DNA of 64,000 bases. It comes from Psychrobacter immobilis (GTDB lineage: Bacteria > Pseudomonadota > Gammaproteobacteria > Pseudomonadales > Moraxellaceae). Position numbers and translations under genes: made by a program. Each line of letters begins with the position of its first letter. Positions within the stretch are counted from its first letter, which is position 1. Below are positions 17,467-26,797 of this stretch, piece after piece. A model generated the notes under the pieces. It ran no database searches. It was not told where the DNA came from and saw only the letters and a program-made list of their open reading frames with translations. The stretch covers positions 124,001 to 188,000 of the forward strand of contig NZ_CAJGZN010000006.1 of the NCBI RefSeq assembly GCF_904846235.1. The letters are read 5' to 3'.

Positions 17467-18324
17467 TTAGATTGCAGCTACGGCAGTTATCTGTAGCTGT
17501 CCTGATTCTATCAACTGAAAACTCACATCAACGGATTTATAACGCATAACAAATGGCGTGGCTATCTCTATCCGTCGATAAGCTGGACGCGGGTCTTGGG
17601 CAATTAATTCTTTAATAATGCTCATATCTGAGGTTATCAATTGATTTTGTATACGATGAATCGTAGACGCAACTGTCGCACTATTCGATCCAGTGTTTGC
17701 GTCTTTAATACTTGTATCATTGTTATTAGCATCACTAGGCTCGCCTGCGCTTACTAGCATCATAAACTGTTCGTTAGCAGCATCGGTCACGGTCACGTTT
17801 AATAATTCTGGAGCAGTTGGTGCAAAACCATTTTCCGTCTGAATCAGCGCATCACTATAGGCCACATACGGCTTTATATCGATGATTGGCGTGCCGTCTA
17901 TCATATCAGCACCTTTGATAATCAATAATACACGACCTTGAACTATTTTGACTTGTTCGAGCTTGACGACAGATAGGCCTAGCCCTGAAGGCCGATACAT
18001 ACTGCGACTGGCAAACACCCCTATTTTTTGATTACCACCCAATCTTGGTGGGCGTACTTGAGCGCGAAAGTCACTACTGGCTTCATTGTTGTTTTTATAT
18101 CGATAATTATGATGAAACTGCCAACTCACCCATATATGGCTAAACTTATCCAAACCATCAAATGCAGCTGGCGTATCATATGGCGCTAACATCTCAATGA
18201 CACTAGTCAGAGCGACCAGGTTTGGCTGGCGTGGCGCACCGAATTTTTGTGACAGCGGGGCACGATGATAGCCAATAACAGGAGCTTGATGGTAGTTATC
18301 TAACAGGGGATTCTCATCAAGCAT
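17467..18324 (-). CDS. trmO: tRNA (N6-threonylcarbamoyl-A37) N6-methyltransferase TrmO
   Basis: A 285-residue protein of the TsaA/YaeB family, which methylates t6A37 in tRNA-Thr using S-adenosylmethionine. The motifs are the N-terminal APVIGYHRAPLSQKFGAPRQP, then FDGLDKFSHIWVSWQFH, then RPPRLGGNQKIGVFASRSMYRPSGLGLSVV, and DIKPYVAYSDAL. The ATG at 18324 has GGAG 7 bases upstream; a TTG at 18345 falls inside a hairpin and is rejected. A Ser/Asn-rich insert (DANNNDTSIKDANTGS) separates the barrel domain from the C-terminal part (DPRPAYR), which the E. coli protein lacks at this length. Confidence 0.92.
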   Translation of the reverse strand: MLDENPLLDNYHQAPVIGYHRAPLSQKFGAPRQPNLVALTSVIEMLAPYDTPAAFDGLDKFSHIWVSWQFHHNYRYKNNNEASSDFRAQVRPPRLGGNQKIGVFASRSMYRPSGLGLSVVKLEQVKIVQGRVLLIIKGADMIDGTPIIDIKPYVAYSDALIQTENGFAPTAPELLNVTVTDAANEQFMMLVSAGEPSDANNNDTSIKDANTGSNSATVASTIHRIQNQLITSDMSIIKELIAQDPRPAYRRIEIATPFVMRYKSVDVSFQLIESGQLQITAVAAI

Positions 18325-18342
18325 AGACCAACTCCAGTAATA

Positions 18343-18369
18343 CAAAACTGCCCTGATAAGGCAGTTTTG
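18343..18369 (-). promoter_or_regulatory. Perfect 10-bp hairpin in the trmO leader
   Basis: CAAAACTGCC and GGCAGTTTTG enclose a 7-base loop. On the minus strand the stem ends in TTTTG, 9 bases before the GGAG of trmO. It could be an attenuator or an mRNA-stabilising structure. Confidence 0.5.
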
Positions 18370-18461
18370 CCAAATGATACAAAATTACTCACTAACGATA
18401 TTCCATTTTATCATGCTAGACAATCACTGCTAGACGGATTTTTATTTTAAAGTTTGGTATT

Positions 18462-18557
18462 ATGAGCAAGAAATTTGATGAGAGTCATTTACATTTGGGC
18501 GATATGACCGGTAATGCTGTCATCGTTGACGCAAATTTACTATGTCTAATGACGTAA
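18462..18557 (+). CDS. Possible small ORF (31 codons)
   Basis: It reads MSKKFDESHLHLGDMTGN onward with a normal amino-acid mix and ends in TAA. There is no clear ribosome-binding site (AAAGTTTGG lies upstream) and no family I recognise. It could be a remnant gene or chance. Confidence 0.2.
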   Translation: MSKKFDESHLHLGDMTGNAVIVDANLLCLMT

Positions 18558-18750
18558 TAGCTGGCTATATATAAGCTGATAAACTAGTTATATTGCGCTT
18601 ACTCATCATTTACTCGTTCATAAAAATAGCAGTTTCGATAACGATTAAAAGACTGATACGTTTTTATAATGTTCAATTTAACATTGAAAATTCTGATTTA
18701 ATACCTATTCAAACTTAACACACAAATAACAACTTATTAACGAGGACTTT

Positions 18751-19524
18751 ATGTCAAAACTTCGCACCGAAACGGTCACAGAGGTTCATCACTGGAATGA
18801 CTCTCTATTTAGTATCAAAACCACTCGTGACGATGGCTTGCGCTTTCGTAATGGCGAATTTGCGATGATTGGACTTGTTGTTGATGGCAAGCCACTACTA
18901 CGCGCTTATTCAATTGCCAGCCCTAACTATGAAGATCATTTAGAATTCTTCTCTATTAAAGTTCAAGATGGTCCGTTAACTTCACGCTTACAGCATATCA
19001 AAGTAGGTGACGAGCTGTTAGTCAGTAAAAAACCAACGGGCACACTAGTATTGGACGATCTGCTACCAGGTAAGAACCTGTACATGCTCTCTACTGGTAC
19101 TGGCCTTGCTCCCTTCTTGTCACTAGCACGTGACCCTGAAGTGTATGAGCGTTTTGACAAAATCATCTTAGTACATGGCGTACGTCACGTTCATGATTTG
19201 GCTTATCGTGAAATGTTTGAAAATGAGCTGCCTAATGACGAAATCTTTGGTGAATGGTATCGCGAAAAATTCATCTATTATCCAACCGTTACACGTGAAG
19301 AGTTTAGAAACCAAGGACGTGTCACTGATTTGATGAAATCAGGCAAATTGTTCGAAGATATTGGTTTACCGCCAATGAATAAAGACGACGACCGCGTCAT
19401 GCTTTGTGGCAGCATGCCATTTAACGCTGAGGTTTCTGCTATTTTAGATGACTTCGGCCTGACTGTTTCACCGCGCATGGGTGTGCAAGCAGATTACGCA
19501 GTTGAACGTGCCTTTGTTGGTTAG
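18751..19524 (+). CDS. fpr: Ferredoxin/flavodoxin--NADP+ reductase
   Basis: A 257-residue FAD enzyme moving electrons between NADPH and ferredoxin or flavodoxin, important in oxidative stress and Fe-S assembly. The FAD-binding motif RAYSIASP and then FFSIKVQDGPLTSRL are present, with the NADP-binding STGTGLAPFLSLARDPEVYERF and HGVRHVHDLAY, the MLCGSMPFN loop, and the C-terminal tail ending ERAFVG. The length and tail fit the bacterial subclass I Fpr. The start has GAGGA 5 bases upstream. The gene is monocistronic. Confidence 0.94.
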   Translation: MSKLRTETVTEVHHWNDSLFSIKTTRDDGLRFRNGEFAMIGLVVDGKPLLRAYSIASPNYEDHLEFFSIKVQDGPLTSRLQHIKVGDELLVSKKPTGTLVLDDLLPGKNLYMLSTGTGLAPFLSLARDPEVYERFDKIILVHGVRHVHDLAYREMFENELPNDEIFGEWYREKFIYYPTVTREEFRNQGRVTDLMKSGKLFEDIGLPPMNKDDDRVMLCGSMPFNAEVSAILDDFGLTVSPRMGVQADYAVERAFVG

Positions 19525-19577
19525 AATGATGCCATTTAGCACCAGTAGAATAAATAAAAAATTGTATAAAATAATAC

Positions 19578-19605
19578 TTGACGCAAGTAAATAGGCTGCT
19601 ATAAT
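19578..19605 (+). promoter_or_regulatory. Strong sigma-70 promoter of tRNA-Leu
   Basis: TTGACG at 19578-19583 and TATAAT at 19600-19605, spaced 16 bases. The tRNA begins about 70 bases further on. Confidence 0.8.
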
Positions 19606-19676
19606 ACGCAGCCTATACAGTCAACACTGTAGCCCAATTAGATAATATTTAGTCAATAATTATTATCACCTAACAT

Positions 19677-19763
19677 GCCAGTGTGATGGAATTGGTAGAC
19701 ATGACGGATTCAAAATCCGTTGCCTTTAAAAGCGTGTCGGTTCGAGTCCGACCACTGGTACCA
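19677..19763 (+). tRNA. tRNA-Leu (anticodon CAA)
   Basis: An 87-base gene including an encoded CCA. The acceptor stem is GCCAGTG with CACTGGT (the first pair is G-U), followed by discriminator A and CCA at 19761-19763. The anticodon stem-loop is ACGGA-TTCAAAA-TCCGT, giving CAA, which reads UUG. The long variable arm (TGCCTTTAAAAGCG) marks a type II tRNA, and the T loop is TTCGAGT. It is a single gene with its own promoter and terminator. Confidence 0.96.
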
Positions 19764-19779
19764 ATATTTAGTACAAACT

Positions 19780-19804
19780 AGCCTCCTTTATCGGAGGTTT
19801 TTTT
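19780..19804 (+). terminator. Intrinsic terminator of tRNA-Leu
   Basis: CCTCC at 19782-19786 pairs with GGAGG at 19793-19797 and is followed by seven T. Confidence 0.85.
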
Positions 19805-19842
19805 GTGCTTATTATATTCGCCCTATCAAACTCTTAATTTAT

Positions 19843-20088
19843 TTATATCGATACTTCAAATGGCATAACAGCGCTTATCTTAATCGGTACTGCATAACTC
19901 CATGGCATGCCAGCGCTACAATAAAAATATCCATCATTAAACGATACGATATAAGCGGTAAAATCATTACCACACTGATCCATCATCGCTTGTTCATCGC
20001 TTTCATCACAAACCGCACACCATATATTTTCATCACCGCGCGCTAACATTGCTCTTGTCAAATCGCTCCCTTTTAATTCATGACTCAT
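19843..20088 (-). CDS. Small conserved hypothetical protein
   Basis: An 81-residue protein starting MSHELKGSDLTRAM. The ATG at 20088 has AAGGAG 6 bases upstream; longer starts at 20091 and 20121 are less well placed. Features are IWCAVCDESDEQA, DFTAYIVSFNDGYFYCSAGMPWSYAVPI and no membrane segment. I recall similar proteins of this length in Acinetobacter and relatives but know no function. It reads as soluble and cytoplasmic. It is convergent with tRNA-Leu. Confidence 0.7.
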   Translation of the reverse strand: MSHELKGSDLTRAMLARGDENIWCAVCDESDEQAMMDQCGNDFTAYIVSFNDGYFYCSAGMPWSYAVPIKISAVMPFEVSI

Positions 20089-20591
20089 CATCAGCTCCTT
20101 AATTATCTTGAACTTTCTCATTAATATTTTTAGAAAGTTAATTTACCAGTATTCAATTCATAAGTTTGGTATCAGCTATAAACAATGTCTTATCAGGTAA
20201 ATACAATTCCTATAAAAGACCATTTATTACTTTCATAACTATTGATTATCGTGGTTAATATATTGTAAAGCGATAGCATTAGAACTGTAACATATAACTA
20301 TAATATTCATGATGGAAGGCGATAATATTCAGACAGGCGGTATAGAAAATCTATAATATTTAATGTATGCATATTTTAGAATATATGCAGTTAACATACG
20401 TTCACTAAGGTGTATTTGTCAACATCTAATTGCTGTCTATTCTTCAACTATTAACCTTACACTATATTTAGTTATTGATATATAAATTATTCGTATATTG
20501 CCATATTTTATGGTTCTATATTCGAAAAACCCCTTTACCGCTTAATAATCGATACTGAAATAAAAGTATTGAGTGATGTAAAATATTAATC
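20089..20591. other. AT-rich intergenic region upstream of dinB
   Basis: About 500 bases, markedly AT-rich (for example the stretch at 20460-20520). I see several short A/T palindromes but no ORF with a ribosome site, no hairpin with a T-tract, and no clear SOS box. It separates the small hypothetical gene from dinB. Confidence 0.5.
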
Positions 20592-21677
20592 ATGAAAACT
20601 CCTACAGCATCCAATCCACGTAAAATCATTCATATAGATATGGATGCGTTTTATGCCAGTGTAGAACAACGTGACTTCCCAGAGTTACGGGGCAAGCCAT
20701 TAGTTGTTGGTGGAGATCCAAATGGTCGCGGTGTTGTAGCAGCAGCTAGCTATGAGGTACGTCAGTTTGGGGTGCGCTCAGCTATGTCTTGTTATGAGGC
20801 TCGCAAACGTTGTCCAGAAGTCATATTTGTCAGACCACGTTTTGAAGTATATCGAGCTGTTAGCAGCGATATTCGCAATATCATGTACAGCTTAACGCCT
20901 CATGTTGAGCCATTATCGCTAGATGAGGCTTATCTTGATGTCACTGGTCTCACGGTACATAAAGGCTCAGCGACATTGATGGCCAATTGGTTAAGAACAC
21001 AAATATTGCAACATACAGGATTGACTGCTTCTGCTGGCGTGTCCTTCAACAAAATGTTGGCCAAGATTGCCTCTGACATCAATAAGCCTAACGGCACCGC
21101 TATTATCACACCAGAAGACGCTGATGCTTTTATTAGTACACTACCTATTGAACGATTTCATGGAATAGGTAAAGCAACGGCAAGACGATTACATGCGATG
21201 GGCGTGACTAACGGTGCTGATCTACGCCGTATGTCAGCCGAAGTATTGATTAATGAGTTTGGTAAGCGAGGACAGTTTTATCATGATATCGCTCATGGTC
21301 GCGATGAACGCGCTGTCAAGTCTGAGCGCCTGCATAAGTCTGTTGGTTCGGAGACTACTTTTAGAGAAAACCTAAACGATGACACGGCGTTACGTGTACA
21401 AATCTATGAACAAAATGCGGATGCCTTCGCGCAACTGCACAAAAAAAATCTCATCGCTCATACTATAACGCTCAAGGTTAAGTATGCCGACTTTACTCAG
21501 ATTACCCGTACGCACACGCTGACTACCGCTTTTAGTAGTGCTGAATCTGCTCATTACTGGTTAGACAAATTATTCTTAGATATTCCGCGCCAGCTCCCTA
21601 TCCGATTAGTCGGGGTCACTTTTTCGTCATTGACACCTGCAGCCCAACTATTGCCTCAATTAAATTTATTTGAGTAA
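20592..21677 (+). CDS. dinB: DNA polymerase IV (Y-family translesion polymerase)
   Basis: A 361-residue polymerase that bypasses damaged bases. Catalytic acids are visible in HIDMDAFYASVEQRD (D16) and SLDEAYLDVT (D111, E112). The finger-region residues GGDPNGRGVVAAASYEVRQFGVRSAM, the helix-hairpin-helix FHGIGKATARRLHAMGV, and the little-finger part SVGSETTFREN are complete. It ends in LPQLNLFE, a QLxLF-type motif for binding the beta sliding clamp. The ribosome site is weak. Confidence 0.96.
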   Translation: MKTPTASNPRKIIHIDMDAFYASVEQRDFPELRGKPLVVGGDPNGRGVVAAASYEVRQFGVRSAMSCYEARKRCPEVIFVRPRFEVYRAVSSDIRNIMYSLTPHVEPLSLDEAYLDVTGLTVHKGSATLMANWLRTQILQHTGLTASAGVSFNKMLAKIASDINKPNGTAIITPEDADAFISTLPIERFHGIGKATARRLHAMGVTNGADLRRMSAEVLINEFGKRGQFYHDIAHGRDERAVKSERLHKSVGSETTFRENLNDDTALRVQIYEQNADAFAQLHKKNLIAHTITLKVKYADFTQITRTHTLTTAFSSAESAHYWLDKLFLDIPRQLPIRLVGVTFSSLTPAAQLLPQLNLFE

Positions 21678-21801
21678 AATAAACAAAGACTAACGTAATA
21701 AACATGAGAACAGTTAAAAACTATTACTTTTGCTTAGGCTATTCAAATATGTTTTGTGCACGGTGACTACTTAGTAAAGCAACCTTTTATAGCAGTATTT
21801 C

Positions 21802-21810
21802 TGCTACAAT
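21802..21810 (+). promoter_or_regulatory. Probable extended -10 promoter of queA
   Basis: TGCTACAAT then TATGCCAAA, matching the ychF upstream element at 5186. A start about 7 bases on would leave a leader near 28 bases. Confidence 0.4.
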
Positions 21811-21844
21811 TATGCCAAAATTTCTATCCATTTAAAGACTAATT

Positions 21845-23047
21845 ATGACCAACACTCACACTGCATCTTCCGATTCTAATGCCCCACTTACTACCAATAA
21901 CAACAGTGACGTCTTAGATTATCTAAGCGTGGAAGATTACGACTATGACCTACCAGATCGTTTGATTGCGCGATATCCATTAGCGCAGCGTTCTGCTTCA
22001 AGACTTTTGTACTTGCCTGCTCACACTGACACAAATGCTACGCCTGTAGAAGACTGTTTGTTTTCTAAGTTGCCTGATTTATTAGATGCTGGAGACCTGA
22101 TTGTATTTAATGATACAAAGGTGATGAAGGCACGCCTATTTGGTCAAAAAGATACTGGCGGTAAACTTGAGGTTTTGATTGAGCGATTGGTTACTGTCTC
22201 AGACTTAGATATAACGACACTGCATTTAGAAGATTCAAATAATGAATCAGTCAACCAAGGACATATTGCCCTTTGCCATGTAAAAGCCAGCAAAGCACTG
22301 AAACTTGGTCAACGTTTTCAACTGGCCGATAGTCATATGAGTGGCGCGATGATTGGTCGTCAGGACAACTTGTTTATTTTAGCCTTTGATGCGCCAATTT
22401 TGCCTGATTTAGAACTTTACGGCGAGCTACCTATCCCGCCTTACTTTGAACGTCAGGCCGATGACACTGATAATACTCGTTATCAAACGGTGTTTCATGA
22501 TCCCGCTAAGCTTGCAAGTGTCGCTGCACCGACAGCAAGTTTGCATTTCGATGACTTGGTTCTCAATAAATTGGCAGAAAAAGGCATCAATACTGCTTTT
22601 GTGACATTGCATGTTGGCGCTGGTACCTTTGCGCCAGTTAAAACAGACAACCTACTCAATCATACTATGCACAGTGAGTATGCACATCTGCCACAAGCAA
22701 CTGCTGAGCTAATTAATCAAACGCATGCAAATGGTAATAAGGTCATCGCGATTGGTACTACGGTGACTCGCGTCCTTGAAACGGCTTATCAAAAAACAGC
22801 TATCAATGGGCAAGCACTTTCTAGTTGGTCAGGGGACACGGACATTTTTATTTATCCAGGGTTTAAATTCGGTGTCATTGATCGACTGTTAACAAACTTT
22901 CATTTACCCAAATCGACGTTGCTAATGTTGGTATCAGCTTTTTCTGGCAAAGCAGCGATTGAACATGCCTATCAACATGCTATTGAAAAAGAATATCGAT
23001 TCTTTAGCTATGGCGATGCTATGTTACTTGACAAGAAAATAAGCTGA
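21845..23047 (+). CDS. queA: S-adenosylmethionine:tRNA ribosyltransferase-isomerase QueA
   Basis: A 400-residue enzyme that adds the ribosyl group of SAM to preQ1 in tRNA, the penultimate step of queuosine synthesis. Family signatures are YDLPDRLIARYPLAQRSASRLL, DLIVFNDTKVMKARLFG, GELPIPPYFER, YQTVFHDPAKLASVAAPTASLHF, HVGAGTFAPV and NFHLPKSTLLMLVSAF. The N-terminus has about 25 extra residues (Thr/Ser/Asn-rich) before the core, and a modest insert sits near residues 105-130. tgt is not next to it in this window. QueA needs the rest of the queuosine pathway elsewhere. Confidence 0.95.
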   Translation: MTNTHTASSDSNAPLTTNNNSDVLDYLSVEDYDYDLPDRLIARYPLAQRSASRLLYLPAHTDTNATPVEDCLFSKLPDLLDAGDLIVFNDTKVMKARLFGQKDTGGKLEVLIERLVTVSDLDITTLHLEDSNNESVNQGHIALCHVKASKALKLGQRFQLADSHMSGAMIGRQDNLFILAFDAPILPDLELYGELPIPPYFERQADDTDNTRYQTVFHDPAKLASVAAPTASLHFDDLVLNKLAEKGINTAFVTLHVGAGTFAPVKTDNLLNHTMHSEYAHLPQATAELINQTHANGNKVIAIGTTVTRVLETAYQKTAINGQALSSWSGDTDIFIYPGFKFGVIDRLLTNFHLPKSTLLMLVSAFSGKAAIEHAYQHAIEKEYRFFSYGDAMLLDKKIS

Positions 23048-23157
23048 ACATTAAATAAACATTTATGCATTGGACGCAACAGTTGTGAAATAAACTGGTA
23101 AACTAAACCGTACTTTGTTATAACAGCAAAGATAACTTATTTTGTAAAGGACTGCTC

Positions 23158-24915
23158 ATGTCTTGTCATTTATCTCGTCGCTTGACTCCTGTACATCGCG
23201 CGGTATCGATGGCATTACTTTATTCTGTAGGTTTGGCCGCTATTATTCCAAGCGCACAAGCGGCAACTATCGGTAAGACAGTGGTTAGCTCAGCCCAGCA
23301 TGAACCTTTAAACGCAAGTATTGTGGTTACCAACATACGAGCGGCTGACTTTTCAGCGAGCTTGGCCAATCCAGTTATCTATCAACAGATGGGATTGACG
23401 CCAACTGATTCAATGCAGGTGCGCTTTCAAGCAACTTCAGCGACCAGCGGTCAGGTATTAATCAGCACATCACAGCCTGTGTCAAAGCCTTTCGCTGATT
23501 TGGTTTTGTCGATCAATGATAATGGGCAGCAAAATGTCGTACCAAAAACATTATTGATGCCGTTAAATGATAGTCTACCGATTAATAATGCTTCCAAGAA
23601 CAGTGTTAAAGGCACTCAGAAACTCAATTTACCAAGTGTTTCTGCAAGCGCTGCAAAACCGTTAACCGTAAGAAAAGGTGCACCGCCGCCCCTAATATCA
23701 GTATCTAACGCTGCTGCAAATAAACCAGCTCTAGCAAACATAGCAACAGTTGACTCTTCTATTTCTAGATCAGTGTCTAACATACAAGCTCCGATAGTGA
23801 CAGCTACTTCGCAGACTAGCAATCTTACTTACGCACCTAGTCGGCTTGATAATGGGCGTTTAAATAGTGATTCTGATATAAAAAACACTATCAGTAATGC
23901 AAAGAATACTGATAACGGCTTTAGTTCATCGAACCGTTTAGATAGCAGTGCTTTGAGTGCGAATAACAGCACTGAACCTACGAAAGTTGTTGCCAATGAT
24001 AACGCCAAAGCAAGTATTAAAAACACTCCAATCTTAGATAAAGTATTGATTGATAAACCACTCGATACTCTAAATATTCAAGTCACACGGCAGATACAGC
24101 CGAGTCGTAAAAAAACAGATGCTGACACATCACCCGTATCTACTCCGACTACTAGCATCATCGCAAGCAATACTGAGAAAAATGATACTAGCGTCTTGGC
24201 GGCTTCTATTGACAATACAACGTCGAGAACTCCTAACAGCGCTACCAATAATGTACCTTCAAATGATAGAGCAACAGATAGCTCGACAATCAATCAATAC
24301 CAAGTACAACGTAACGATAGCCTATGGATTATTGCTCAGCAGATCGCGCAAGAAAACAATCTAGATACTTCCATCGTGATGAAGCAAATTCAATCACAAA
24401 ACCCTGATGCTTTTATCAATAAAGACGCAGATCAATTAAAAGCAGATGCTAAGCTTATTTTGCCTAGTTATGATGTTATACCATCACAGAAAAATCTAGA
24501 AGCGGCCATCGATGCACAAAGACAGTATATTCGCAGAGCAAATACAGCGGCGGTGCAAAAAACAGCTCAAAGACCTTTTAAAAAACCTTCTATAAGTACG
24601 CAAGCGGCCAAACGCCCTGAAAAAGCCACGACAACTAAAACACAAACCTTATCAAAAGCACAATTTTCTGTGCTTGCGCCCGGGCGAGATGGCAATGCAG
24701 ATGGCACTCAAGCAAAAGCGGCATCAAACACAGGGAATGGTTTGAGTACAGATATATTAGCGACACTCAAAGCATCGCGGCAACAAGCAGCATCACAGGC
24801 CCAACGTTTATCAAGTACCAGTAGCACTCTTAGTAGTTATACTAAAAAAATTCAATTACAAAACCAAAAATTGGCTGAGCTGCAGGCTCGTCTCGAAAAA
24901 TTACGCAATCAATAA
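23158..24915 (+). CDS. FimV-like protein, periplasmic part (signal peptide, FimV N domain, LysM)
   Basis: A 585-residue protein, first half of a FimV-like unit. A signal peptide ends near SAQA (residue about 36), then comes the FimV N-terminal domain (IGKTVVSSAQHEPLNASIVV to QNVVPKTLLMPL). A long Ser/Asn/Thr-rich linker follows, then a LysM domain about residues 377-435 (YQVQRNDSLWIIAQQIAQENN to LILPS), and a C-terminal coiled coil (IQLQNQKLAELQARLEKLRNQ). There is no membrane segment after the signal. In Pseudomonas one protein carries these plus the membrane and cytoplasmic parts; here those are in the next gene. LysM should bind peptidoglycan. AAAGGA precedes the ATG. Confidence 0.85.
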   Translation: MSCHLSRRLTPVHRAVSMALLYSVGLAAIIPSAQAATIGKTVVSSAQHEPLNASIVVTNIRAADFSASLANPVIYQQMGLTPTDSMQVRFQATSATSGQVLISTSQPVSKPFADLVLSINDNGQQNVVPKTLLMPLNDSLPINNASKNSVKGTQKLNLPSVSASAAKPLTVRKGAPPPLISVSNAAANKPALANIATVDSSISRSVSNIQAPIVTATSQTSNLTYAPSRLDNGRLNSDSDIKNTISNAKNTDNGFSSSNRLDSSALSANNSTEPTKVVANDNAKASIKNTPILDKVLIDKPLDTLNIQVTRQIQPSRKKTDADTSPVSTPTTSIIASNTEKNDTSVLAASIDNTTSRTPNSATNNVPSNDRATDSSTINQYQVQRNDSLWIIAQQIAQENNLDTSIVMKQIQSQNPDAFINKDADQLKADAKLILPSYDVIPSQKNLEAAIDAQRQYIRRANTAAVQKTAQRPFKKPSISTQAAKRPEKATTTKTQTLSKAQFSVLAPGRDGNADGTQAKAASNTGNGLSTDILATLKASRQQAASQAQRLSSTSSTLSSYTKKIQLQNQKLAELQARLEKLRNQ

Positions 24916-24966
24916 TTGCCTAACTGATTCATACATTAGATTGTGATCACAGGCGTAGGAATAACT

Positions 24967-26634
24967 ATGGACAATATGCTATATATCATCGCCGGATTGG
25001 CGCTTATTCTGTTAGTGGCTGCTTTATTCTTGCGCAAAAATAAGGCGCAGAAATCGTCATCACCTTCGCCTATTAATGCAAGAAAAGATACGCCTACTCC
25101 ATCACCAAAAGTAGACTATGATACTCCTACCCACACTAATGTCAGCAATAGCCATAAATTTGACCATATCACTATTGCTCAGCGTTTTATGGATCAGCAG
25201 CGCTATGACAAGGCGATCGAAACCATTAAACGTGGTCTAAGTGAAAAACCTCATAACAGTGCATTGTCTCTTAAACTACTCAGCATATACGCGACGATAA
25301 ATCAGCCAGAAGATTTTAATAATATTTATGAGTCTATAAGAAATCATAACGACAGTCAGACTATCGCTCAAGCAGACGAGATAAGAAATCTATCGTTTGA
25401 TGAATTAGAACCTGCCGCTGCGCAAACACTGGCAACGGACAATGCCAAAGATGATTTTGACGCTATCGACTTCGATTTGCCTATTAGTCAGAATGATAGT
25501 ACTAATACAGTAGATCACCAGTCAATTGAAGAAAGTAATAACGATACTGCAATAAATGAACCTATCGACAGCTTAGAGTTATCAGACAAAGTCGATAATG
25601 TTAGTTCTATTACCGAAAATCCGAATGATAGCTTTGATCTGACTCTCAGCGATTTAGAGAACGATTTCGCTGCGCCTAATATGACAAGTGAAACGCCTGT
25701 CATACCGTTAGACAATGTAGATAACGACGTTTTAGAGAGCTCTGCTAACGATAATGTTAGTAATAACGAAGATAACGATCTTAGTGACTTTGAGTTTGAC
25801 TTTGACTTTGATTCATTTGATGATACTTCGAATGAATCATCTATAGACACTAACCTCTCACATAATGACAATGAGAAAGCAGCACTAGAAGAAGATTTTA
25901 TCTTAGACTTCGATGATTTAGCAGCCAATGCAGACAAAGACAACGTCGTCACTAATGACGTATCTACGAATTCAGAACAACACTCTGTTGATGCTCTTCA
26001 AAACGGTGAAGATGACTTTGCTTTATCTTTGGGCAACCTAGATACATTAGATGACATCGATACTGTTTCTAATGACGACCTATCTACGACTGAAAACGAC
26101 AGTGGTTTTGATAATTTCATTCTAGAAAATACTGATTGTGGAAACAATACTTCTGAGAGCATAACCCTTGAAGAAGACAACTTTGCAAATATTAATCTCG
26201 AGGAACCATTATTCAATGATAATATCGAGGTTAATGATGTTAGCGATGTCGAAGAATCGAATGTCGTACCTGATGAACCATTGGTCTTCGACGATAGTAA
26301 ACTAATAGACGATAATTTTGATATTGATGATACCAACTCTCTATTTGATTTTCCATCGGACACTGACCCAGTGTCTACTGCTGCACCAGTTGAGGCCGAA
26401 AGCCCTGTCCCAACTCAAGATACTGAATCAGCCGAAGAATTCTCATCACGGTTCGCAGCAGATTTTGATTTTGTAAAGTCATTAGATAGTAATCAAGTCA
26501 CGTTAGATTTGGCAGGGCAATATCTACAACTGGGTGAATACGACAGTGCAAAGCGTCTACTCAATGAGGTGATAGCTCAAGGTAACAGTGAACAGAAACA
26601 GCAAGCACAGTTACTACTTGAACGTACTGCGTAG
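24967..26634 (+). CDS. FimV-like protein, membrane and cytoplasmic part (TM, TPR, FimV C-terminal domain)
   Basis: A 555-residue protein, second half of the FimV-like unit. The ATG at 24967 has AGGA 7 bases upstream; GTG 24943 is less likely. A membrane helix (MLYIIAGLALILLVAALFL) begins near residue 4 and is followed by RKNKAQK, which predicts a cytoplasmic body. TPR-like repeats span about 64-125 (IAQRFMDQQRYDKAIETIKRGL). A very acidic Asp/Asn/Ser-rich region of about 350 residues follows, and the FimV C-terminal domain occupies about 492-555 (VTLDLAGQYLQLGEYDSAKRLLNEVI). It is 51 bases after the first half, so the two are probably cotranscribed. Confidence 0.85.
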   Translation: MDNMLYIIAGLALILLVAALFLRKNKAQKSSSPSPINARKDTPTPSPKVDYDTPTHTNVSNSHKFDHITIAQRFMDQQRYDKAIETIKRGLSEKPHNSALSLKLLSIYATINQPEDFNNIYESIRNHNDSQTIAQADEIRNLSFDELEPAAAQTLATDNAKDDFDAIDFDLPISQNDSTNTVDHQSIEESNNDTAINEPIDSLELSDKVDNVSSITENPNDSFDLTLSDLENDFAAPNMTSETPVIPLDNVDNDVLESSANDNVSNNEDNDLSDFEFDFDFDSFDDTSNESSIDTNLSHNDNEKAALEEDFILDFDDLAANADKDNVVTNDVSTNSEQHSVDALQNGEDDFALSLGNLDTLDDIDTVSNDDLSTTENDSGFDNFILENTDCGNNTSESITLEEDNFANINLEEPLFNDNIEVNDVSDVEESNVVPDEPLVFDDSKLIDDNFDIDDTNSLFDFPSDTDPVSTAAPVEAESPVPTQDTESAEEFSSRFAADFDFVKSLDSNQVTLDLAGQYLQLGEYDSAKRLLNEVIAQGNSEQKQQAQLLLERTA

Positions 26635-26652
26635 TTAATCGTCTAGTCTCTC

Positions 26653-26697
26653 ATCAGCAAGTACTTCCTAATCACGGGATGCTTGCTGATTTTTTTT
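26653..26697 (+). terminator. Intrinsic terminator after the FimV-like genes
   Basis: ATCAGCAAG at 26653-26661 pairs with CTTGCTGAT at 26682-26690, followed by a T-run. Confidence 0.85.
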
Positions 26698-26797
26698 GCA
26701 TTTAACTCTAATACTATCTATTATTAAACCCTTTAGCCATCGTTGCTCAATTCTCCAGTACCTCTTTTCTTCCATACTTGTTTACTGTGTTGATACT

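Larger units (their letters stand above)
18325..18750. other. Divergent intergenic region between trmO and fpr
   Basis: There are 426 bases holding a strong hairpin at 18343-18369 and a possible 31-codon frame at 18462. The stretch from 18590 to 18750 is AT-rich and probably carries the fpr promoter. Confidence 0.5.

Noticed and set aside
19720..20046. A plus-strand frame of 108 codons starting inside tRNA-Leu
   Set aside because: It overlaps a tRNA and its terminator and is opposite a better-supported minus-strand gene.
25515..25952. A long Ser/Leu-rich minus-strand frame over the acidic part of the second FimV-like gene
   Set aside because: Low-complexity antisense of the Asp/Asn/Ser-rich linker; no ribosome site or domain.
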